Shown: positions 39,862 to 55,400 of the stretch, piece after piece
Numbering within the stretch: position 1 is the first letter of the stretch
Layout of the letters: every line of letters begins with the position of its first letter
Source of the DNA: Apostichopus japonicus
Lineage: Eukaryota; Echinodermata; Holothuroidea; Aspidochirotida; Stichopodidae
DNA: 64,000 nt
Reading direction: 5' to 3'
NCBI RefSeq assembly: GCF_037975245.1
Contig: NC_092562.1
Location: 1,336,501-1,400,500, forward strand
The notes under the pieces: model-generated
Database searches by the model: none
The model's input: only the letters and a program-made list of their open reading frames with translations
What the model was told of the DNA's origin: nothing
Translations under genes and position numbers: made by a program

Positions 39862-42800
39862 CCAACGATCCCACGCATGATTTTGGAAAGAAATGAAAAA
39901 GTCACGATTTGGGCCAAAATTGAGAAAAATCATAAGGGTATAGCCTTACAAAATGATCAAATTTGGCCCAAAAATGACACTTCTCAAATTTCATTTTGGA
40001 CGCAGATTTCGGATTCCCGTAGCTTATAAGCTGCTTTTCATGAAGTTTAAAGTGGCATTGTATGGAATTATAGTCCCTGAAACTATTGAAATCATATTCG
40101 ACATTTCGTCATAATTATTGTCTATTTTTGCAACAAAGGAACGGATTATGAGATTATTATTGACTGACAGGTAATCAGAATGGCGCCAACGATCCCACGC
40201 ATGATTTTGGAAAGAAATGAAAAAGTCACGATTTGGGCCAAAATTGAGAAAAATCATAAGGGTATAGCCTTACAAAATGATCAAATTTGGCCCAAAAATG
40301 ACACTTCTCAAATTTCATTTTGGACGCAGATTTCGGATTCCCGTAGCTTATAAGCTGCTTTTCATGAAGTTTAAAGTGGCATTGTATGGAATTATAGTCC
40401 CTGAAACTATTGAAATCATATTCGACATTTCGTCATAATTATTGTCTATTTTTGCAACAAAGGAACGGATTATGAGATTATTATTGACTGACAGGTAATC
40501 AGAATGGCGCCAACGATCCCACGCATGATTTTGGAAAGAAATGAAAAAGTCACGATTTGGGCCAAAATTGAGAAAAATCATAAGGGTATAGCCTTACAAA
40601 ATGATCAAATTTGGCCCAAAAATGACACTTCTCAAATTTCATTTTGGACGCAGATTTCGGATTCCCGTAGCTTATAAGCTGCTTTTCATGAAGTTTAAAG
40701 TGGCATTGTATGGAATTATAGTCCCTGAAACTATTCAAATCATATTCGACATTTCGTCATAATTATTGTCTATTTTTGCAACAAAGGAACGGATTATGAG
40801 ATTATTATTGACTGACAGGTAATCAGAATGGCGCCAACGATCCCACGCATGATTTTGGAAAGAAATGATAAAGTCACGATTTGGGCCAAAATTGAGAAAA
40901 ATCATAAGGGTATAGCCTTACAAAATGATCAAATTTGGCCCAAAAATGACACTTCTCAAATTTCATTTTGGACGCAGATTTCGGATTCCCGTAGCTTATA
41001 AGCTGCTTTTCATGAAGTTTAAAGTGGCATTGTATGGAATTATAGTCCCTGAAACTATTCAAATCATATTCGACATTTCGTCATAATTATTGTCTATTTT
41101 TGCAACAAAGGAACGGATTATGAGATTATTATTGACTGACAGGTAATCAGAATGGCGCCAACGATCCCACGCATGATTTTGGAAAGAAATGAAAAAGTCA
41201 CGATTTGGGCCAAAATTGAGAAAAATCATAAGGGTATAGCCTTACAAAATGATCAAATTTGGCCCAAAAATGACACTTCTCAAATTTCATTTTGGACGCA
41301 GATTTCGGATTCCCGTAGCTTATAAGCTGCTTTTCATGAAGTTTAAAGTGGCATTGTATGGAATTATAGTCCCTGAAACTATTCAAATCATATTCGATAT
41401 TTCGTCATAATTATTGTCTATTTTTGCAACAAAGGAACGGATTATGAGATTATTATTGACTGACAGGTAATCAGAATGGCGCCAACGATCCCACGCATGA
41501 TTTTGGAAAGAAATGAAAAAGTCACGATTTGGGCCAAAATTGAGAAAAATCATAAGGGTATAGCCTTACAAAATGATCAAATTTGGCCCAAAAATGACAC
41601 TTCTCAAATTTCATTTTGGACGCAGATTTCGGATTCCCGTAGCTTATAAGCTGCTTTTCATGAAGTTTAAAGTGGCATTGTATGGAATTATAGTCCCTGA
41701 AACTATTGAAATCATATTCGACATTTCGTCATAATTATTGTCTATTTTTGCAACAAAGGAACGGATTATGAGATTATTATTGACTGACAGGTAATCAGAA
41801 TGGCGCCAACGATCCCACGCATGATTTTGGAAAGAAATGAAAAAAGTCACGATTTGGGCCAAAATTGAGAAAAATCATAAGGGTATAGCCTTACAAAATG
41901 ATCAAATTTGGCCCAAAAATGACACTTCTCAAATTTCATTTTGGACGCAGATTTCGGATTCCCGTAGCTTATAAGCTGCTTTTCATGAAGTTTAAAGTGG
42001 CATTGTATGGAATTATAGTCCCTGAAACTATTGAAATCATATTCGACATTTCGTCATAATTATTGTCTATTTTTGCAACAAAGGAACGGATTATGAGATT
42101 ATTATTGACTGACAGGTAATCAGAATGGCGCCAACGATCCCACGCATGATTTTGGAAAGAAATGAAAAAGTCACGATTTGGGCCAAAATTGAGAAAAATC
42201 ATAAGGGTATAGCCTTACAAAATGATCAAATTTGGCCCAAAAATGACACTTCTCAAATTTCATTTTGGACGCAGATTTCGGATTCCCGTAGCTTATAAGC
42301 TGCTTTTCATGAAGTTTAAAGTGGCATTGTATGGAATTATAGTCCCTGAAACTATTGAAATCATATTCGACATTTCGTCATAATTATTGTCTATTTTTGC
42401 AACAAAGGAACGGATTATGAGATTATTATTGACTGACAGGTAATCAGAATGGCGCCAACGATCCCACGCATGATTTTGGAAAGAAATGAAAAAGTCACGA
42501 TTTGGGCCAAAATTGAGAAAAATCATAAGGGTAGAGCCTTACAAAATGATCAAATTTGGCCCAAAAATGACACTTCTCAAATTTCATTTTGGACGCAGAT
42601 TTCGGATTCCCGTAGCTTATAAGCTGCTTTTCATGAAGTTTAAAGTGGCATTGTATGGAATTATAGTCCCTGAAACTATAGAAATCATATTCGATATTTC
42701 GTCATAATTATTGTCTATTTTTGCAACAAAGGAACGGATTATGAGATTATTATTGACTGACAGGTAATCAGAATGGCGCCAACGATCCCACGCATGATTT

Positions 42801-45800
42801 TGGAAAGAAATGAAAAAGTCACGATTTGGGCCAAAATTGAGAAAAATCATAAGGGTATAGCCTTACAAAATGATCAAATTTGGCCCAAAAATGACACTTC
42901 TCAAATTTCATTTTGGACGCAGATTTCGGATTCCCGTAGCTTATAAACTGCTTTTCATGAAGTTTAAAGTGGCATTGTATGGAATTATAGTCCCTGAAAC
43001 TATTGAAATCATATTCGATATTTCGTCATAATTATTGTCTATTTTTGCAACAAAGGAACGGATTATGAGATTATTATTGACTGACAGGTAATCAGAATGG
43101 CGCCAACGATCCCACGCATGATTTTGGAAAGAAATGAAAAAGTCACGATTTGGGCCAAAATTGAGAAAAATCATAAGGGTATAGCCTTACAAAATGATCA
43201 AATTTGGCCCAAAAATGACACTTCTCAAATTTCATTTTGGACGCAGATTTCGGATTCCCGTAGCTTATAAGCTGCTTTTCATGAAGTTTAAAGTGGCATT
43301 GTATGGAATTATAGTCCCTGAAACTATTGAAATCATATTCGACATTTCGTCATAATTATTGTCTATTTTTGCAACAAAGGAACGGATTATGAGATTATTA
43401 TTGACTGACAGGTAATCAGAATGGCGCCAACGATCCCACGCATGATTTTGGAAAGAAATGAAAAAGTCACGATTTGGGCCAAAATTGAGAAAAATCATAA
43501 GGGTATAGCCTTACAAAATGATCAAATTTGGCCCAAAAATGACACTTCTCAAATTTCATTTTGGACGCAGATTTCGGATTCCCGTAGCTTATAAGCTGCT
43601 TTTCATGAAGTTTAAAGTGGCATTGTATGGAATTATAGTCCCTGAAACTATTCAAATCATATTCGACATTTCGTCATAATTATTGTCTATTTTTGCAACA
43701 AAGGAACGGATTATGAGATTATTATTGACTGACAGGTAATCAGAATGGCGCCAACGATCCCACGCATGATTTTGGAAAGAAATGAAAAAGTCACGATTTG
43801 GGCCAAAATTGAGAAAAATCATAAGGGTATAGCCTTACAAAATGATCAAATTTGGCCCAAAAATGACACTTCTCAAATTTCATTTTGGACGCAGATTTCG
43901 GATTCCCGTAGCTTATAAGCTGCTTTTCATGAAGTTTAAAGTGGCATTGTATGGAATTATAGTCCCTGAAACTATTCAAATCATATTCGACATTTCGTCA
44001 TAATTATTGTCTATTTTTGCAACAAAGGAACGGATTATGAGATTATTATTGACTGACAGGTAATCAGAATGGCGCCAACGATCCCACGCATGATTTTGGA
44101 AAGAAATGAAAAAGTCACGATTTGGGCCAAAATTGAGAAAAATCATAAGGGTAGAGCCTTACAAAATGATCAAATTTGGCCCAAAAATGACACTTCTCAA
44201 ATTTCATTTTGGACGCAGATTTCGGATTCCCGTAGCTTATAAGCTGCTTTTCATGAAGTTTAAAGTGGCATTGTATGGAATTATAGTCCCTGAAACTATT
44301 GAAATCATATTCGATATTTCGTCATAATTATTGTCTATTTTTGCAACAAAGGAACGGATTATGAGATTATTATTGACTGACAGGTAATCAGAATGGCGCC
44401 AGCGATCCCACGCATGATTTTGGAAAGAAATGAAAAAGTCACGATTTGGGCCAAAATTGAGAAAAATCATAAGGGTATAGCCTTACAAAATGATCAAATT
44501 TGGCCCAAAAATGACACTTCTCAAATTTCATTTTGGACGCAGATTTCGGATTCCCGTAGCTTATAAGCTGCTTTTCATGAAGTTTAAAGTGGCATTGTAT
44601 GGAATTATAGTCCCTGAAACTATTCAAATCATATTCGATATTTCGTCATAATTATTGTCTATTTTTGCAACAAAGGAACGGATTATGAGATTATTATTGA
44701 CTGACAGGTAATCAGAATGGCGCCAACGATCCCACGCATGATTTTGGAAAGAAATGAAAAAGTCACGATTTGGGCCAAAATTGAGAAAAATCATAAGGGT
44801 ATAGCCTTACAAAATGATCAAATTTGGCCCAAAAATGACACTTCTCAAATTTCATTTTGGACGCAGATTTCGGATTCCCGTAGCTTATAAGCTGCTTTTC
44901 ATGAAGTTTAAAGTGGCATTGTATGGAATTATAGTCCCTGAAACTATTCAAATCATATTCGACATTTCGTCATAATTATTGTCTATTTTTGCAACAAAGG
45001 AACGGATTATGAGATTATTATTGACTGACAGGTAATCAGAATGGCGCCAACGATCCCACGCATGATTTTGGAAAGAAATGAAAAAGTCACGATTTGGGCC
45101 AAAATTGAGAAAAATCATAAGGGTATAGCCTTACAAAATGATCAAATTTGGCCCAAAAATGACACTTCTCAAATTTCATTTTGGACGCAGATTTCGGATT
45201 CCCGTAGCTTATAAGCTGCTTTTCATGAAGTTTAAAGTGGCATTGTATGGAATTATAGTCCCTGAAACTATTCAAATCATATTCGACATTTCGTCATAAT
45301 TATTGTCTATTTTTGCAACAAAGGAACGGATTATGAGATTATTATTGACTGACAGGTAATCAGAATGGCGCCAACGATCCCACGCATGATTTTGGAAAGA
45401 AATGAAAAAGTCACGATTTGGGCCAAAATTGAGAAAAATCATAAGGGTATAGCCTTACAAAATGATCAAATTTGGCCCAAAAATGACACTTCTCAAATTT
45501 CATTTTGGACGCAGATTTCGGATTCCCGTAGCTTATAAGCTGCTTTTCATGAACTTTAAAGTGGCATTGTATGGAATTATAGTCCCTGAAACTATTCAAA
45601 TCAAATTCGATATTTCGTCATAATTATTGTCTATTTTTGCAACAAAGGAACGGATTATGAGATTATTATTGACTGACAGGTAATCAGAATGGCGCCAACG
45701 ATCCCACGCATGATTTTGGAAAGAAATGAAAAAGTCACGATTTGGGCCAAAATTGAGAAAAATCATAAGGGTATAGCCTTACAAAATGATCAAATTTGGC

Positions 45801-48800
45801 CCAAAAATGACACTTCTCAAATTTCATTTTGGACGCAGATTTCGGATTCCCGTAGCTTATAAGCTGCTTTTCATGAAGTTTAAAGTGGCATTGTATGGAA
45901 TTATAGTCCCTGAAACTATTCAAATCATATTCGATATTTCGTCATAATTATTGTCTATTTTTGCAACAAAGGAACGGATTATGAGATTATTATTGACTGA
46001 CAGGTAATCAGAATGGCGCCAACGATCCCACGCATGATTTTGGAAAGAAATGAAAAAGTCACGATTTGGGCCAAAATTGAGAAAAATCATAAGGGTATAG
46101 CCTTACAAAATGATCAAATTTGGCCCAAAAATGACACTTCTCAAATTTCATTTTGGACGCAGATTTCGGATTCCCGTAGCTTATAAACTGCTTTTCATGA
46201 AGTTTAAAGTGGCATTGTATGGAATTATAGTCCCTGAAACTATTCAAATCATATTCGATATTTCGTCATAATTATTGTCTATTTTTGCAACAAAGGGACG
46301 GATTATGAGATTATTATTGACTGACAGGTAATCAGAATGGCGCCAGCGATCCCACGCATGATTTTGGAAAGAAATGAAAAAAGTCACGATTTGGGCCAAA
46401 ATTGAGAAAAATCATAAGGGTATAGCCTTACAAAATGATCAAATTTGGCCCAAAAATGACACTTCTCAAATTTCATTTTGGACGCAGATTTCGGATTCCC
46501 GTAGCTTATAAGCTGCTTTTCATGAAGTTTAAAGTGGCATTGTATGGAATTATAGTCCCTGAAACTATTCAAATCAAATTCGATATTTCGTCATAATTAT
46601 TGTCTATTTTTGCAACAAAGGAACGGATTATGAGATTATTATTGACTGACAGGTAATCAGAATGGCGCCAACGATCCCACGCATGATTTTGGAAAGAAAT
46701 GAAAAAGTCACGATTTGGGCCAAAATTGAGAAAAATCATAAGGGTATAGCCTTACAAAATGATCAAATTTGGCCCAAAAATGACACTTCTCAAATTTCAT
46801 TTTGGACGCAGATTTCGGATTCCCGTAGCTTATAAGCTGCTTTTCATGAAGTTTAAAGTGGCATTGTATGGAATTATAGTCCCTGAAACTATTCAAATCA
46901 TATTCGATATTTCGTCATAATTATTGTCTATTTTTGCAACAAAGGAACGGATTATGAGATTATTATTGACTGACAGGTAATCAGAATGGCGCCAACGATC
47001 CCACGCATGATTTTGGAAAGAAATGAAAAAGTCACGATTTGGGCCAAAATTGAGAAAAATCATAAGGGTATAGCCTTACAAAATGATCAAATTTGGCCCA
47101 AAAATGACACTTCTCAAATTTCATTTTGGACGCAGATTTCGGATTCCCGTAGCTTATAAACTGCTTTTCATGAAGTTTAAAGTGGCATTGTATGGAATTA
47201 TAGTCCCTGAAACTATTCAAATCATATTCGATATTTCGTCATAATTATTGTCTATTTTTGCAACAAAGGAACGGATTATGAGATTATTATTGACTGACAG
47301 GTAATCAGAATGGCGCCAACGATCCCACGCATGATTTTGGAAAGAAATGAAAAAGTCACGATTTGGGCCAAAATTGAGAAAAATCATAAGGGTATAGCCT
47401 TACAAAATGATCAAATTTGGCCCAAAAATGACACTTCTCAAATTTCATTTTGGACGCAGATTTCGGATTCCCGTAGCTTATAAGCTGCTTTTCATGAAGT
47501 TTAAAGTGGCATTGTATGGAATTATAGTCCCTGAAACTATTGAAATCATATTCGACATTTCGTCATAATTATTGTCTATTTTTGCAACAAAGGAACGGAT
47601 TATGAGATTATTATTGACTGACAGGTAATCAGAATGGCGCCAACGATCCCACGCATGATTTTGGAAAGAAATGAAAAAGTCACGATTTGGGCCAAAATTG
47701 AGAAAAATCATAAGGGTAGAGCCTTACAAAATGATCAAATTTGGCCCAAAAATGACACTTCTCAAATTTCATTTTGGACGCAGATTTCGGATTCCCGTAG
47801 CTTATAAGCTGCTTTTCATGAAGTTTAAAGTGGCATTGTATGGAATTATAGTCCCTGAAACTATTCAAATCATATTCGATATTTCGTCATAATTATTGTC
47901 TATTTTTGCAACAAAGGAACGGATTATGAGATTATTATTGACTGACAGGTAATCAGAATGGCGCCAACGATCCCACGCATGATTTTGGAAAGAAATGAAA
48001 AAGTCACGATTTGGGCCAAAATTGAGAAAAATCATAAGGGTATAGCCTTACAAAATGATCAAATTTGGCCCAAAAATGACACTTCTCAAATTTCATTTTG
48101 GACGCAGATTTCGGATTCCCGTAGCTTATAAGCTGCTTTTCATGAAGTTTAAAGTGGCATTGTATGGAATTATAGTCCCTGAAACTATTCAAATCATATT
48201 CGATATTTCGTCATAATTATTGTCTATTTTTGCAACAAAGGAACGGATTATGAGATTATTATTGACTGACAGGTAATCAGAATGGCGCCAACGATCCCAC
48301 GCATGATTTTGGAAAGAAATGAAAAAGTCACGATTTGGGCCAAAATTGAGAAAAATCATAAGGGTATAGCCTTACAAAATGATCAAATTTGGCCCAAAAA
48401 TGACACTTCTCAAATTTCATTTTGGACGCAGATTTCGGATTCCCGTAGCTTATAAGCTGCTTTTCATGAAGTTTAAAGTGGCATTGTATGGAATTATAGT
48501 CCCTGAAACTATTCAAATCATATTCGATATTTCGTCATAATTATTGTCTATTTTTGCAACAAAGGAACGGATTATGAGATTATTATTGACTGACAGGTAA
48601 TCAGAATGGCGCCAACGATCCCACGCATGATTTTGGAAAGAAATGAAAAAGTCACGATTTGGGCCAAAATTGAGAAAAATCATAAGGGTATAGCCTTACA
48701 AAATGATCAAATTTGGCCCAAAAATGACACTTCTCAAATTTCATTTTGGACGCAGATTTCGGATTCCCGTAGCTTATAAGCTGCTTTTCATGAAGTTTAA

Positions 48801-51800
48801 AGTGGCATTGTATGGAATTATAGTCCCTGAAACTATTCAAATCAAATTCGATATTTCGTCATAATTATTGTCTATTTTTGCAACAAAGGAACGGATTATG
48901 AGATTATTATTGACTGACAGGTAATCAGAATGGCGCCAACGATCCCACGCATGATTTTGGAAAGAAATGAAAAAGTCACGATTTGGGCCAAAATTGAGAA
49001 AAATCATAAGGGTATAGCCTTACAAAATGATCAAATTTGGCCCAAAAATGACACTTCTCAAATTTCATTTTGGACGCAGATTTCGGATTCCCGTAGCTTA
49101 TAAGCTGCTTTTCATGAAGTTTAAAGTGGCATTGTATGGAATTATAGTCCCTGAAACTATTCAAATCATATTCGATATTTCGTCATAATTATTGTCTATT
49201 TTTGCAACAAAGGAACGGATTATGAGATTATTATTGACTGACAGGTAATCAGAATGGCGCCAACGATCCCACGCATGATTTTGGAAAGAAATGAAAAAGT
49301 CACGATTTGGGCCAAAATTGAGAAAAATCATAAGGGTATAGCCTTACAAAATGATCAAATTTGGCCCAAAAATGACACTTCTCAAATTTTATTTTGGACG
49401 CAGATTTCGGATTCCCGTAGCTTATAAGCTGCTTTTCATGAAGTTTAAAGTGGCATTGTATGGAATTATAGTCCCTGAAACTATTGAAATCATATTCGAC
49501 ATTTCGTCATAATTATTGTCTATTTTTGCAACAAAGGGACGGATTATGAGATTATTATTGACTGACAGGTAATCAGAATGGCGCCAGCGATCCCACGCAT
49601 GATTTTGGAAAGAAATGAAAAAGTCACGATTTGGGCCAAAATTGAGAAAAATCATAAGGGTATAGCCTTACAAAATGATCAAATTTGGCCCAAAAATGAC
49701 ACTTCTCAAATTTTATTTTGGACGCAGATTTCGGATTCCCGTAGCTTATAAGCTGCTTTTCATGAAGTTTAAAGTGGCATTGTATGGAATTATAGTCCCT
49801 GAAACTATTCAAATCATATTCGACATTTCGTCATAATTATTGTCTATTTTTGCAACAAAGGAACGGATTATGAGATTATTATTGACTGACAGGTAATCAG
49901 AATGGCGCCAGCGATCCCACGCATGATTTTGGAAAGAAATGAAAAAGTCACGATTTGGGCCAAAATTGAGAAAAATCATAAGGGTATAGCCTTACAAAAT
50001 GATCAAATTTGGCCCAAAAATGACACTTCTCAAATTTCATTTTGGACGCAGATTTCGGATTCCCGTAGCTTATAAGCTGCTTTTCATGAAGTTTAAAGTG
50101 GCATTGTATGGAATTATAGTCCCTGAAACTATTGAAATCATATTCGACATTTCGTCATAATTATTGTCTATTTTTGCAACAAAGGAACGGATTATGAGAT
50201 TATTATTGACTGACAGGTAATCAGAATGGCGCCAACGATCCCACGCATGATTTTGGAAAGAAATGAAAAAGTCACGATTTGGGCCAAAATTGAGAAAAAT
50301 CATAAGGGTATAGCCTTACAAAATGATCAAATTTGGCCCAAAAATGACACTTCTCAAATTTCATTTTGGACGCAGATTTCGGATTCCCGTAGCTTATAAG
50401 CTGCGTTTCATGAAGTTTAAAGTGGCATTGTATGGAATTACAGTCCCTGAAACTATTCAAATCATATTCGATATTTCGTCATAATTATTGTCTATTTTTG
50501 CAACAAAGGAACGGATTATGAGATTATTATTGACTGACAGGTAATCAGAATGGCGCCAACGATCCCACGCATGATTTTGGAAAGAAATGAAAAAGTCACG
50601 ATTTGGGCCAAAATTGAGAAAAATCATAAGGGTATAGCCTTACAAAATGATCAAATTTGGCCCAAAAATGACACTTCTCAAATTTCATTTTGGACGCAGA
50701 TTTCGGATTCCCGTAGCTTATAAGCTGCTTTTCATGAAGTTTAAAGTGGCATTGTATGGAATTATAGTCCCTGAAACTATTCAAATCATATTCGATATTT
50801 CGTCATAATTATTGTCTATTTTTGCAACAAAGGAACGGATTATGAGATTATTATTGACTGACAGGTAATCAGAATGGCGCCAACGATCCCACGCATGATT
50901 TTGGAAAGAAATGAAAAAGTCACGATTTGGGCCAAAATTGAGAAAAATCATAAGGGTATAGCCTTACAAAATGATCAAATTTGGCCCAAAAATGACACTT
51001 CTCAAATTTCATTTTGGACGCAGATTTCGGATTCCCGTAGCTTATAAGCTGCTTTTCATGAAGTTTAAAGTGGCATTGTATGGAATTATAGTCCCTGAAA
51101 CTATTGAAATCATATTCGACATTTCGTCATAATTATTGTCTATTTTTGCAACAAAGGAACGGATTATGAGATTATTATTGACTGACAGGTAATCAGAATG
51201 GCGCCAACGATCCCACGCATGATTTTGGAAAGAAATGAAAAAGTCACGATTTGGGCCAAAATTGAGAAAAATCATAAGGGTATAGCCTTACAAAATGATC
51301 AAATTTGGCCCAAAAATGACACTTCTCAAATTTCATTTTGGACGCAGATTTCGGATTCCCGTAGCTTATAAGCTGCTTTTCATGAAGTTTAAAGTGGCAT
51401 TGTATGGAATTACAGTCCCGAAACTATTCAAATCATATTCGATATTTCGTCATAATTATTGTCTATTTTTGCAACAAAGGAACGGATTATGAGATTATTA
51501 TTGACTGACAGGTAATCAGAATGGCGCCAGCGATCCCACGCATGATTTTGGAAAGAAATGAAAAAGTCACGATTTGGGCCAAAATTGAGAAAAATCATAA
51601 GGGTATAGCCTTACAAAATGATCAAATTTGGCCCAAAAATGACACTTCTCAAATTTCATTTTGGACGCAGATTTCGGATTCCCGTAGCTTATAAGCTGCT
51701 TTTCATGAAGTTTAAAGTGGCATTGTATGGAATTATAGTCCCTGAAACTATTCAAATCATATTCGACATTTCGTCATAATTATTGTCTATTTTTGCAACA

Positions 51801-52499
51801 AAGGAACGGATTATGAGATTATTATTGACTGACAGGTAATCAGAATGGCGCCAACGATCCCACGCATGATTTTGGAAAGAAATGAAAAAGTCACGATTTG
51901 GGCCAAAATTGAGAAAAATCATAAGGGTATAGCCTTACAAAATGATCAAATTTGGCCCAAAAATGACACTTCTCAAATTTCATTTTGGACGCAGATTTCG
52001 GATTCCCGTAGCTTATAAGCTGCTTTTCATGAAGTTTAAAGTGGCATTGTATGGAATTACAGTCCCTGAAACTATTCAAATCATATTCGATATTTCGTCA
52101 TAATTATTGTCTATTTTTGCAACAAAGGAACGGATTATGAGATTATTATTGACTGACAGGTAATCAGAATGGCGCCAACGATCCCACGCATGATTTTGGA
52201 AAGAAATGAAAAAGTCACGATTTGGGCCAAAATTGAGAAAAATCATAAGGGTATAGCCTTACAAAATGATCAAATTTGGCCCAAAAATGACACTTCTCAA
52301 ATTTCATTTTGGACGCAGATTTCGGATTCCCGTAGCTTATAAGCTGCTTTTCATGAAGTTTAAAGTGGCATTGTATGGAATTATAGTCCCTGAAACTATT
52401 CAAATCATATTCGATATTTCGTCATAATTATTGTCTATTTTTGCAACAAAGGAACGGATTATGAGATTATTATTGACTGACAGGTAATCAGAATGGCGC

Positions 52500-55400
52500 C
52501 AACGATCCCACGCATGATTTTGGAAAGAAATGAAAAAGTCACGATTTGGGCCAAAATTGAGAAAAATCATAAGGGTTTAGCCTTACAAAATGATCAAATT
52601 TGGCCCAAAAATGACACTTCTCAAATTTCATTTTGGACGCAGATTTCGGATTCCCGTAGCTTATAAGCTGCTTTTCATGAAGTTTAAAGTGGCATTGTAT
52701 GGAATTATAGTCCCTGAAACTATTCAAATCATATTCGATATTTCGTCATAATTATTGTCTATTTTTGCAACAAAGGAACGGATTATGAGATTATTATTGA
52801 CTGACAGGTAATCAGAATGGCGCCAACGATCCCACGCATGATTTTGGAAAGAAATGAAAAAGTCACGATTTGGGCCAAAATTGAGAAAAATCATAAGGGT
52901 ATAGCCTTACAAAATGATCAAATTTGGCCCAAAAATGACACTTCTCAAATTTCATTTTGGACGCAGATTTCGGATTCCCGTAGCTTATAAGCTGCTTTTC
53001 ATGAAGTTTAAAGTGGCATTGTATGGAATTATAGTCCCTGAAACTATTCAAATCATATTCGACATTTCGTCATAATTATTGTCTATTTTTGCAACAAAGG
53101 AACGAATTATGAGATTATTATTGACTGACAGGTAATCAGAATGGCGCCAACGATCCCACGCATGATTTTGGAAAGAAATGAAAAAGTCACGATTTGGGCC
53201 AAAATTGAGAAAAATCATAAGGGTATAGCCTTACAAAATGATCAAATTTGGCCCAAAAATGACACTTCTCAAATTTCATTTTGGACGCAGATTTCGGATT
53301 CCCGTAGCTTATAAGCTGCTTTTCATGAAGTTTAAAGTGCCAACGATCCCACGCATGATTTTGGAAAGAAATGAAAAAGTCACGATTTGGGCCAAAATTG
53401 AGAAAAATCATAAGGGTATAGCCTTACAAAATGATCAAATTTGGCCCAAAAATGACACTTCTCAAATTTCATAAGCTTATAAGCTGCTTTTCATGAAGTT
53501 TAAAGTGGCATTGTATGGAATTATAGTCCCTGAAACTATTCAAATCATATTCGATATTTCGTCATAATTATTGTCTATTTTTGCAACAAAGGAACGGATT
53601 ATGAGATTATTATTGACTGACAGGTAATCAGAATGGCGCCAACGATCCCACGCATGATTTTGGAAAGAAATGAAAAAGTCACGATTTGGGCCAAAATTGA
53701 GAAAAATCATAAGGGTATAGCCTTACAAAATGATCAAATTTGGCCCAAAAATGACACTTCTCAAATTTCATAAGCTTATAAGCTGCTTTTCATGAAGTTT
53801 AAAGTGGCATTGTATGGAATTATAGTCCCTGAAACTATTCAAATCATATTCGATATTTCGTCATAATTATTGTCTATTTTTGCAACAAAGGAACGGATTA
53901 TGAGATTATTATTGACTGACAGGTAATCAGAATGGCGCCAACGATCCCACGCATGATTTTGGAAAGAAATGAAAAAGTCACGATTTGGGCCAAAATTGAG
54001 AAAAATCATAAGGGTTTAGCCTTACAAAATGATCAAATTTGGCCCAAAAATGACACTTCTCAAATTTCATTTTGGACGCAGATTTCGGATTCCCGTAGCT
54101 TATAAGCTGCTTTTCATGAAGTTTAAAGTGGCATTGTATGGAATTATAGTCCCTGAAACTATTCAAATCATATTCGATATTTCGTCATAATTATTGTCTA
54201 TTTTTGCAACAAAGGAACGGATTATGAGATTATTATTGACTGACAGGTAATCAGAATGGCGCCAACGATCCCACGCATGATTTTGGAAAGAAATGAAAAA
54301 GTCACGATTTGGGCCAAAATTGAGAAAAATCATAAGGGTTTAGCCTTACAAAATGATCAAATTTGGCCCAAAAATGACACTTCTCAAATTTCATTTTGGA
54401 CGCAGATTTCGGATTCCCGTAGCTTATAAGCTGCTTTTCATGAAGTTTAAAGTGGCATTGTATGGAATTATAGTCCCTGAAACTATTCAAATCATATTCG
54501 ATATTTCGTCATAATTATTGTCTATTTTTGCAACAAAGGAACGGATTATGAGATTATTATTGACTGACAGGTAATCAGAATGGCGCCAACGATCCCACGC
54601 ATGATTTTGGAAAGAAATGAAAAAGTCACGATTTGGGCCAAAATTGAGAAAAATCATAAGGGTTTAGCCTTACAAAATGATCAAATTTGGCCCAAAAATG
54701 ACACTTCTCAAATTTCATTTTGGACGCAGATTTCGGATTCCCGTAGCTTATAAGCTGCTTTTCATGAAGTTTAAAGTGGCATTGTATGGAATTATAGTCC
54801 CTGAAACTATTCAAATCATATTCGATATTTCGTCATAATTATTGTCTATTTTTGCAACAAAGGAACGGATTATGAGATTATTATTGACTGACAGGTAATC
54901 AGAATGGCGCCAACGATCCCACGCATGATTTTGGAAAGAAATGAAAAAGTCACGATTTGGGCCAAAATTGAGAAAAATCATAAGGGTATAGCCTTACAAA
55001 ATGATCAAATTTGGCCCAAAAATGACACTTCTCAAATTTCATTTTGGACGCAGATTTCGGATTCCCGTAGCTTATAAGCTGCTTTTCATGAAGTTTAAAG
55101 TGGCATTGTATGGAATTATAGTCCCTGAAACTATTCAAATCATATTCGACATTTCGTCATAATTATTGTCTATTTTTGCAACAAAGGAACGAATTATGAG
55201 ATTATTATTGACTGACAGGTAATCAGAATGGCGCCAACGATCCCACGCATGATTTTGGAAAGAAATGAAAAAGTCACGATTTGGGCCAAAATTGAGAAAA
55301 ATCATAAGGGTATAGCCTTACAAAATGATCAAATTTGGCCCAAAAATGACACTTCTCAAATTTCATTTTGGACGCAGATTTCGGATTCCCGTAGCTTATA

